Below, piece after piece: positions 6,553 through 11,211 of a DNA stretch of 11,211 nt (the stretch's first letter is position 1; each line of letters starts with the position of its first letter). The stretch is from Novosphingobium sp. GTDB taxonomy: Bacteria > Pseudomonadota > Alphaproteobacteria > Sphingomonadales > Sphingomonadaceae. The notes beneath the pieces were generated by a model, which worked only from the letters and a program-made list of their open reading frames with translations, had not been told where the DNA came from and made no database searches. The stretch is from assembly GCA_027490345.1 (NCBI GenBank), contig JAIXYF010000458.1:1-11211 (forward strand), read 5' to 3'. Made by a program: the position numbers and the translations under genes.

Positions 6553-8013
6553 ATGCGCGACCGGATCGACATCGACGGAATTTCCGTCTCGCCCGACCAT
6601 TTCATCGGCGGCCAGCGGGTCACCTCGCCCGAAACCTTCGAGACGCGCTGCCCGTTCCAATGGGACCGCAAGCTCGCCGACATCGCGCGCGGCGATGCGC
6701 GGACGGCGGCCCATGCTGCGCAGGCGGCGAGTGCAGCATTTCCCGCCTGGGCGGCGCTGACGGCGGCAGAGCGCGGGGCCTATCTGCACCGTCTTGCCGA
6801 TCTGATCGAAGCCAATGTCGAAAAGCTGGCCATGGTCGAATGCCTCGACATGGGCATGCTGCTGGAAAGCCTGCGTCTGCGCGTGATCCTGCGCGGCGCG
6901 GCCAATTTCCGCAATTACGCTGACCTTGCGACGGATCACGAAGAACGCGTCTGGTCCTCGCGCGGCACGCTCAACCGCGTGATCCGGATGCCTGCTGGCC
7001 CGGCGCTGATCATCACGCCGTGGAATGCGCCGTTCATGCTATCCACGTGGAAGTGCGCCCCGGCGCTCGCTGCAGGCAATACCGTGATCCTGAAACCTGC
7101 CGACTGGTCGCCGCTCTCAGCCTCGGTCCTTGCCGATCTGATCGCTGAGGCCGGCTTCCCGGCAGGCGTGTTCAATATCGTGCAGGGCCTTGGCGCAGAG
7201 CTTGGCAATGCGCTCACCTCCGATCCGCGCATCAAGCGCATCAGCTTCACGGGCTCCGTTCCCACCGCGCGCATCATCGGCAAGGCGGCGGCGGAAAACA
7301 TCGTCCCCTTCACCGCTGAGCTTGGCGGCAAATCACCGCTGCTGGTGTTTGCCGACGCCGATCTCGATGCGGCGGCAAAGAAGGCGGCGGGGCAGTTCGA
7401 CGATAGCGGCCAGGTCTGCATGGCAGGTACGCGCATCATCGTGGAGGACAGCGTGAAGGACGCGTTCCTCGCAAAGTTCCACGCCTATACCGACGCGCAC
7501 GTGATGGGCGACAGCCGCGATGGCGCGACCACGATGTCGGCGCTCATCCACCCCGTCCATGCGGCGCGCGTGCTTGGCTTCATCGACCGGGCGCGGGCGG
7601 CGGGCGATACGATCGTGCGCGGCGGCAAGCGCTGGCAGGAAGGCGCGAACTGGATCGAGCCGACGCTGATCGTGCCGAAGGACAACCAGAGCGAAGTGGT
7701 GCAGCACGAAGTGTTCGGCCCGGTCCTGACCTTCCAGACATTCCGCGACGAGGCGGAAGGCATCGCGCTGGCCAATTCGACGGCTTATGGCCTCTCCGGC
7801 ATTGTCTATACCGGCAACGCCGCGCGGGCCGAGCGCGTGGGCCGGGCGGTACGCGGCGGCACGGTGTGGGTGAACACGTTCCTGGTGCGCGATCTCACCG
7901 CCCCGTTCGGCGGCATCGGTATATCGGGCATCGGCCGCGAGGGCGGCGATTACGCGCTCGATTTCCACTCCGACCTCAAGACATTGCAGATCCTCGAGGG
8001 TTCAGTCGCCTGA
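6553..8013 (+). CDS. NAD(P)-dependent aldehyde dehydrogenase, HpaE/hydroxymuconic-semialdehyde type
   Basis: This 486-residue aldehyde dehydrogenase has all catalytic residues: Asn158 in TPWNAP, Lys181 in LKPAD, Glu256 in ELGGKSP, the nucleophile Cys289 in GQVCMAG and Glu386 in HEVFGP. The C-terminal block VRDLTAPFGG...GIGREGGDY (445-467) resembles 5-carboxymethyl-2-hydroxymuconate semialdehyde dehydrogenase (HpaE/HpcC) and 2-hydroxymuconic semialdehyde dehydrogenases, enzymes acting just after meta ring cleavage. That fits the nearby HpaD-like dioxygenase. Alternatives are oxidation of the aldehyde made by the amine dehydrogenase, or of a gamma-glutamyl aminoaldehyde as PuuC does. The ATG at 6553 is chosen because the longer frame would run back into the ligase gene and adds unrelated residues; the ribosome site (GGGAAG) is weak, so translational coupling to the ligase is plausible. 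Confidence 0.93.
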   Translation: MRDRIDIDGISVSPDHFIGGQRVTSPETFETRCPFQWDRKLADIARGDARTAAHAAQAASAAFPAWAALTAAERGAYLHRLADLIEANVEKLAMVECLDMGMLLESLRLRVILRGAANFRNYADLATDHEERVWSSRGTLNRVIRMPAGPALIITPWNAPFMLSTWKCAPALAAGNTVILKPADWSPLSASVLADLIAEAGFPAGVFNIVQGLGAELGNALTSDPRIKRISFTGSVPTARIIGKAAAENIVPFTAELGGKSPLLVFADADLDAAAKKAAGQFDDSGQVCMAGTRIIVEDSVKDAFLAKFHAYTDAHVMGDSRDGATTMSALIHPVHAARVLGFIDRARAAGDTIVRGGKRWQEGANWIEPTLIVPKDNQSEVVQHEVFGPVLTFQTFRDEAEGIALANSTAYGLSGIVYTGNAARAERVGRAVRGGTVWVNTFLVRDLTAPFGGIGISGIGREGGDYALDFHSDLKTLQILEGSVA

Positions 8014-8312
8014 AGTGTGGTCGATTGGGGCTTGGTAGATTGGGGCTGGCAGCCCGTAACCGCTGGAGCCGGTAGCGCTGCGGTGCGCCCCGCGCCCTTT
8101 GCACCCGGCGCTTGGGCCATGTGAGCTGATTGCGCGCCCATGCGCGGCGCCATGGCCAGCCATTTTCACCCTGCCTGCGGGAAACACGTCCAGCCCGGCA
8201 AAAAAAAATAAACACCCTGCGGAATAAGGCTCCGGCGCCACCGTTGTACTTCCCGGAAGCTTGTTACGACGGGCCACCATCCGGCAGGAATTTTTCGCAG
8301 AGGATTTTGACA
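8014..8312. other. 299-bp gap between dehydrogenase operon and RTX gene
   Basis: No gene is supported here. It starts with a 15-bp-period direct repeat (GATTGGGGCT at 8023-8032 and 8038-8047) that runs into a small hairpin GGGCT-GGC-AGCCC (8043-8055) without a T-tract, so it is not a clear terminator. A run of nine A's (8201-8209) lies about 105 bp before the RTX start. The RTX promoter should be in this gap, but no convincing -35/-10 pair was found. The frame is open upstream of 8313, but the extra 61 residues do not look like protein of the RTX N-terminus. Confidence 0.5.
8023..8047 (+). repeat. Two-copy direct repeat GATTGGGGCT, 15-bp period
   Basis: The ten bases GATTGGGGCT occur at 8023-8032 and again at 8038-8047, just after the dehydrogenase stop. 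The second copy overlaps a five-base-pair hairpin (8043-8055). No function is evident; replication slippage is the simplest origin. Confidence 0.6.
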
Positions 8313-9719
8313 ATGACCGATCTCTACAAGTTTGTGGTTGATGGCGACACGATCAAGTGGTTCGAGCAGGAAGACGACGGCAGCTTCAAGCCTGAAGATC
8401 TCAAGCTGAACCAGACGCTGAGCTTCGATCCGGCCACCGGCAATGTCACGCTCACTTCGAAGTACGCGGACTATATCCGCCTCGAAGTGTTCAAGCAGAC
8501 GGCCAGCACCGCTGATGATGCCACGCTCTACAGCGAAGACGCGGTGACGACGTTCACCAAGCTCGACGGCACGCCGATCGCCGTGATCGGCGGCGGCGAT
8601 GACAACGACGACAACGACAACGACAGCGACGACGATGACAACATCCCCGATCTGAACCCGCGCGGCGGCCGCCATGATCTCGACGACGACGGCGACGATG
8701 ATGACGATGTCGACGGCAGCGACGACGATGACGATCACGATGGCGGCTTCGGCGACGACTCGATCAGCGGCCGCGGCGGCGACGACAAGCTGGACGGCGA
8801 AGACGGCGACGACTCGCTCTCGGGCGATGACGGCGATGATCGCCTGACCGGTGGTTCGGGCTACGACAACCTGGACGGCGGCCGCGGCAACGACCGCATG
8901 AACGGCGGCGATGACGACGACATGCTGGACGGCGACAGCGGCAACGACGTGGTGTCTGGCGGCATGGGTGACGACCAGGTTTCGGGCGGAAACGGCCGCG
9001 ACAAGCTGGCGGGAGGCCAGGGTGACGACACGGTCTCGGGCGGCCATGGCCACGATGCAATCAAGGGCAACGACGGCGATGACACCATCACCGGCGATGC
9101 TGGCAAGGACAAGATCGACGGAGATGCCGGCCACGACGACATTGATGCTGGCGACGATGACGACAAGGTTTCGGGCGGCGCCGGAGACGACGCAGTCAAT
9201 GGCGACGACGGCGACGACAAGCTGGCGGGCGATGACGGCAACGACACCGTTTCGGGCGGCGCTGACGACGATGTGATCTCGGGCAACCTGGGCAACGACA
9301 CGCTGGACGGCGATGATGGTGAAGACCGGCTCTTCGGCGGCGCAGGCGATGACACGATCACCGGCGGCGCAGGCGAAGACCGTCTGGCCGGCGGCAGCGG
9401 CAAGGATCGCTTCGAGTTTGACGATGGCGACTTTTCGGGAACCTGGTTCAATTCGGCGGATCGCATCCTCGATTTCAAGGATTTCGAAGGGGACGTGATC
9501 GATCTTTCCGGCGTCGATGCCATTGCCGGCACGAGTGCTGACGATGATTTCGACTTCATCGGCACCGATGCGTTCAGCGGCACGGCAGGCGAACTGCGCA
9601 TCACCTTCGGCAGCACCTCGATGCTGCTCTCGGGTGATACCACGGGTGACGGTGTGGCCGATTTCGCCATCCGCATCGACGGGACAACCCCGCTCGAAGT
9701 GGCTGACTTCATGCTCTGA
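8313..9719 (+). CDS. RTX calcium-binding protein with serralysin-type C-terminus, type I secreted
   Basis: This 468-residue acidic protein has four parts. Residues 1-92 form an unrecognised N-terminal domain (MTDLYKFVVDGDTIKW) with no Sec signal peptide. Residues 95-144 are an Asp/Gly-rich linker. Residues 145-369 are 25 contiguous nonapeptides of the form xxGxDxhxG, which fold as a calcium-bound parallel beta-roll outside the cell. Residues 370-468 resemble the peptidase M10 serralysin C-terminal domain (DRILDFKDFEGDVIDLS, TGDGVADFAIRI) and end in DFML, the hydrophobic ending typical of type I secretion signals. No protease domain is present. Start 8313 is chosen over 8130 because RTX-like sequence begins here and GAGG lies about 10 nt upstream. 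No ABC exporter or membrane-fusion protein is in the window. Its role is unknown; adhesion, surface layer or calcium buffering are options. It has its own terminator and may be unrelated to the amine genes. Confidence 0.92.
   Translation: MTDLYKFVVDGDTIKWFEQEDDGSFKPEDLKLNQTLSFDPATGNVTLTSKYADYIRLEVFKQTASTADDATLYSEDAVTTFTKLDGTPIAVIGGGDDNDDNDNDSDDDDNIPDLNPRGGRHDLDDDGDDDDDVDGSDDDDDHDGGFGDDSISGRGGDDKLDGEDGDDSLSGDDGDDRLTGGSGYDNLDGGRGNDRMNGGDDDDMLDGDSGNDVVSGGMGDDQVSGGNGRDKLAGGQGDDTVSGGHGHDAIKGNDGDDTITGDAGKDKIDGDAGHDDIDAGDDDDKVSGGAGDDAVNGDDGDDKLAGDDGNDTVSGGADDDVISGNLGNDTLDGDDGEDRLFGGAGDDTITGGAGEDRLAGGSGKDRFEFDDGDFSGTWFNSADRILDFKDFEGDVIDLSGVDAIAGTSADDDFDFIGTDAFSGTAGELRITFGSTSMLLSGDTTGDGVADFAIRIDGTTPLEVADFML
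8745..9419 (+). repeat. 25 contiguous RTX nonapeptide-encoding 27-bp repeats
   Basis: Reading in frame, residues 145-369 divide without a gap into 25 nine-residue units, from GFGDDSISG to GSGKDRFEF. The Asp at position 5 is present in every unit. The Gly at position 3 is replaced by Asp in three units (GDDDDMLDG, GDDDDKVSG, GADDDVISG), and the last position is not Gly in two (GHDDIDA and the terminal unit). DNA copies are diverged, so this is a protein-level repeat rather than a recent tandem duplication. Confidence 0.93.
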
Positions 9720-9746
9720 TCCGGCCCAGCGAGGCAAAAACAGGCG

Positions 9747-9772
9747 GCCCCGGTGCTTTGCGGCACCGGGGC
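9747..9772. terminator. Bidirectional intrinsic terminator between RTX and TetR genes
   Basis: A perfect 10-bp stem GCCCCGGTGC (9747-9756) and GCACCGGGGC (9763-9772) encloses a 6-nt loop TTTGCG. On the plus strand it is followed by TTTCC, a short U-tract. On the minus strand TTTTT lies a few bases beyond the stem (complement of AAAAA at 9736-9740). It sits 27 bp after the RTX stop and 13 bp beyond the TetR stop, so it can end both converging transcripts. Confidence 0.88.
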
Positions 9773-9784
9773 TTTCCTGCGTGT

Positions 9785-10450
9785 TCAGGCGGCAGGATTG
9801 AAACTGCGCACGAGATCGATGAACGAGCGGACCGCGATGTGCTCCACCGCTGGCAGACGCTTGGCAAACGGCTGGCCATAGCCTGCAAAGATGGTGAGAC
9901 CTTCCATCGAGGAGGACATGAACAGCGCCAGATCGAAGCGCACGTCTTCTGCCAGATCGGGCCGCATTTCCGCGACGATTTCCACCAGCGGCGCGCGGGC
10001 GCGATCGTACAGCTCGTGGACTCGCTCATAAACGAAGCCATCATGGTTCGCGAGCGCCCACAACTCGGGAAACAGCCGCGTGGTTTTCTTGGTGCCGATA
10101 TCTTCGACCAGCAGGCTGCACAGGCGGGCCAGCCGCACTTCCGGCAGCAGATCCGGGGCATGGACGATTCTGGCAAACTCGACTTCATAGCTGCTGATCA
10201 CAGCGCCAAGCAGCGCCCGCACAAGGTCTTCGCGCGTGGGATAGTGATAGGTCAGATTGCCCAGGCGCATCCCGCAGGCGCCCGCGATGCGCCGCATCGA
10301 CATGGCCCGGTAGCCCTCTTCGATCAGGATATGCAGCGCGGTGCGCAGGATCAGCTCCCGCGTTTCGTAGCCCTTGGCATAGCCGCCTTCGCGATCAGGC
10401 AGCAGAAGGTCGGTCACCAGCTTGGGACTTTGCTCCATCTTGGCCTCCAT
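9785..10450 (-). CDS. TetR-family transcriptional regulator
   Basis: This 221-residue regulator has a TetR-type N-terminal DNA-binding domain at about residues 34-80, with the helix-turn-helix MSMRRIAGACGMRLGNLTYHY (51-71, first half cited as MSMRRIAGACG) followed by the family's P-T-R-E-D-L-V. The remainder is an all-helical ligand-binding and dimer domain without a recognisable substrate signature. Two starts are possible. ATG 10450 has AGGGGG 7 nt upstream; ATG 10438 (Met5) has GGAGG 5 nt upstream and would give 217 residues. The longer form is listed, but the shorter is equally likely. It is divergent from the amine dehydrogenase heavy chain across 185 bp containing paired repeat sites, so it probably represses that operon and itself until an amine or its product binds. 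That regulation is inferred from position only. The gene ends at the bidirectional terminator shared with the RTX gene. Confidence 0.93.
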   Translation of the reverse strand: MEAKMEQSPKLVTDLLLPDREGGYAKGYETRELILRTALHILIEEGYRAMSMRRIAGACGMRLGNLTYHYPTREDLVRALLGAVISSYEVEFARIVHAPDLLPEVRLARLCSLLVEDIGTKKTTRLFPELWALANHDGFVYERVHELYDRARAPLVEIVAEMRPDLAEDVRFDLALFMSSSMEGLTIFAGYGQPFAKRLPAVEHIAVRSFIDLVRSFNPAA

Positions 10451-10539
10451 GCCTTAGCCCCCTGCGCGGTCACGTTGGTGCCAGCACCACTGCGCAAAAA
10501 CCATCGTACCCGCGTAGTCCTACCGCAGTGATCATTTAT

Positions 10540-10591
10540 GTCCAACGTCCAATTTAGGACAGTTGACAATTTTACGTCCTTTAGGTCATGT
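10540..10591. promoter_or_regulatory. Candidate TetR operator and amine dehydrogenase promoter
   Basis: The 185-bp gap between the two divergent genes holds a consensus -35 hexamer TTGACA (10563-10568); the -10 partner 16-18 nt downstream (around 10585-10592) is poor, so an activator or altered spacing would be needed. The -35 is flanked by two related sites: ACGTCCAATTTAGGAC (10545-10560), containing the inverted pair GTCC/GGAC, and ACGTCCTTTAGGTC (10574-10587), 29 bp apart. A further GTCCAA precedes the first (10540-10545). Two sites bracketing a -35 are the expected arrangement for a repressor. The upstream part of the gap (10451-10539) shows nothing clear. Confidence 0.5.
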
Positions 10592-10635
10592 TGCAAAGGG
10601 GAAAGCGGGGTGGCCCGCAGAAGAAGGGGAATACC

Positions 10636-11211
10636 ATGCGATTGATCGCACCCGCCTTTGCGTCGGCATTGGTGATAGCGGCCACTTTGGCCGTCCCGGC
10701 TGCCGCCACCGAGAACCGGTTCCCGAAGCCGCTGGCCGAAGAACCCCTGCCCAGCGTGCTGAAACTTCCCGCGCAGTGGCCGGCAAGCTGGGTCACGATC
10801 CACGATTTCCATTTCACCTCGATTCTGGATGGGCGCGTCGCGGTGGTGGATACCACCGATCCCGTGCACCCGCTCAAGGGGCTGGTCCGCGCGGCACAGT
10901 TCGCCAATTTCCTCATCGCCAAGGACAAGGGCGAGCTTTACACCGCCGAGACGTTCTATTCGCGCCTGACGCGGGGTGAGCGCACGGATGCGATCACCGT
11001 GTGGGACATGGCCACACTGCAGCCCAAGGGCGAGATCGTATTGCCGGGCGGCAAGCGCCAGCAATCGGTTACTTACCCGCACTTGTTCCAGCTGACCAAT
11101 GGCGGCAAGTGGGCGCTCATCGCCAATTTCACCCCGGCGCAATCCGTCACGGTGGTGGATCTGGCCGCGCGCAAGGTGCTGGGCGAAATCGATCTGCCGG
11201 GCTGCGCGCAG
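10636..11211 (+). CDS. Amine dehydrogenase heavy chain, MauB/AauB-like (N-terminal 192 residues, 3' end outside window)
   Basis: The open frame runs from ATG 10636 to the window edge, 192 codons. Residues 1-24 (MRLIAPAFASALVIAATLAVPAAA) form a Sec signal peptide with an AAA cleavage site, so the mature protein is periplasmic. The mature part starts EEPLPSVLKLP and contains AETFYSRLTRGERTDAITVWD, QPKGEIVLP and TPAQSVTVVDLA. These align in order with the methylamine and aromatic amine dehydrogenase heavy chain (compare RGKRTDYVEVFDP and SPAPAVGVVDLE of the Paracoccus protein, from memory). That subunit is a seven-bladed beta-propeller that holds the TTQ light chain; together they oxidise primary amines to aldehyde and ammonia and pass electrons to a cupredoxin or cytochrome. 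AAGGGG lies 6 nt before the ATG. The light chain and the MauD/E/G maturation genes would be expected downstream, beyond the window. Methylamine versus aromatic amine specificity cannot be decided. Confidence 0.88.
   Translation, partial: MRLIAPAFASALVIAATLAVPAAATENRFPKPLAEEPLPSVLKLPAQWPASWVTIHDFHFTSILDGRVAVVDTTDPVHPLKGLVRAAQFANFLIAKDKGELYTAETFYSRLTRGERTDAITVWDMATLQPKGEIVLPGGKRQQSVTYPHLFQLTNGGKWALIANFTPAQSVTVVDLAARKVLGEIDLPGCAQ

Noticed and set aside
8043..8055. GGGCT-GGC-AGCCC hairpin as terminator of the dehydrogenase operon
   Set aside because: Only five base pairs and no T-tract follows; too weak to call.
8130..8312. N-terminal extension of the RTX protein to 8130
   Set aside because: The 61 extra residues are Arg/Pro-rich and unlike the acidic RTX N-terminus, and a ribosome site precedes ATG 8313.
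8745..9419. CRISPR array or DNA tandem repeat
   Set aside because: The 27-bp periodicity is at the protein level (RTX nonapeptides); the DNA units are diverged and there are no conserved repeats with unique spacers.
8166..9737. 523-codon open frame on the minus strand opposite the RTX gene
   Set aside because: The GAC/GGC-rich repeats give a stop-free antisense frame of Val/Ala/Ile-rich low-complexity protein; the plus strand has a full RTX architecture with secretion domain.

Overview
The window reads as high-GC alphaproteobacterial chromosome, most likely from a sphingomonad such as Novosphingobium or Sphingobium. This is an inference from codon use, GC content and gene content; no RNA gene or housekeeping marker fixes the taxon. 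It holds ten genes, two of them cut by the window edges, and no sign of an IS element, tRNA, rRNA or CRISPR.

Layout. Positions 1-828 (minus) carry the first 276 residues of an MFS transporter. It is divergent, across a 210-bp gap with nested inverted repeats, from an AraC-type regulator (1039-2070, +), which is followed 15 bp later by a stand-alone class I glutamine amidotransferase (2086-2925, +). A class III extradiol dioxygenase resembling HpaD/HpcB (2930-3784, minus) meets the amidotransferase tail to tail. It is divergent from a tight plus-strand operon of cytochrome P450 (3940-5205), a glutamine-synthetase-family gamma-glutamyl ligase (5217-6542) and an HpaE-like aldehyde dehydrogenase (6553-8013). 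An RTX calcium-binding protein with 25 contiguous nonapeptides (8313-9719, +) and a perfect bidirectional hairpin terminator follow. The right end has a TetR regulator (9785-10450, minus) divergent from the start of an amine dehydrogenase heavy chain (10636 to the end, +), a periplasmic beta-propeller subunit of the MauB/AauB family.

How the genes may work together. Four of the enzymes have relatives in amine catabolism. Amine dehydrogenase oxidises primary amines to aldehydes. Ligases of the PuuA, IpuC and AtdA1 type gamma-glutamylate amines or anilines, and an amidotransferase-fold protein (AtdA2) accompanies the ligase in aniline degradation. P450 plus a glutamine-synthetase-like gene also recur in mycobacterial morpholine and piperidine degradation. 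The HpaD-like ring-cleavage enzyme and the HpaE-like semialdehyde dehydrogenase point to an aromatic product that is meta-cleaved. The most economical reading is an amine utilisation locus, perhaps for an arylalkylamine or another aromatic amine, with an importer and two local regulators. The substrate cannot be read from the sequence. The RTX protein is the odd neighbour and may be unrelated to the pathway.
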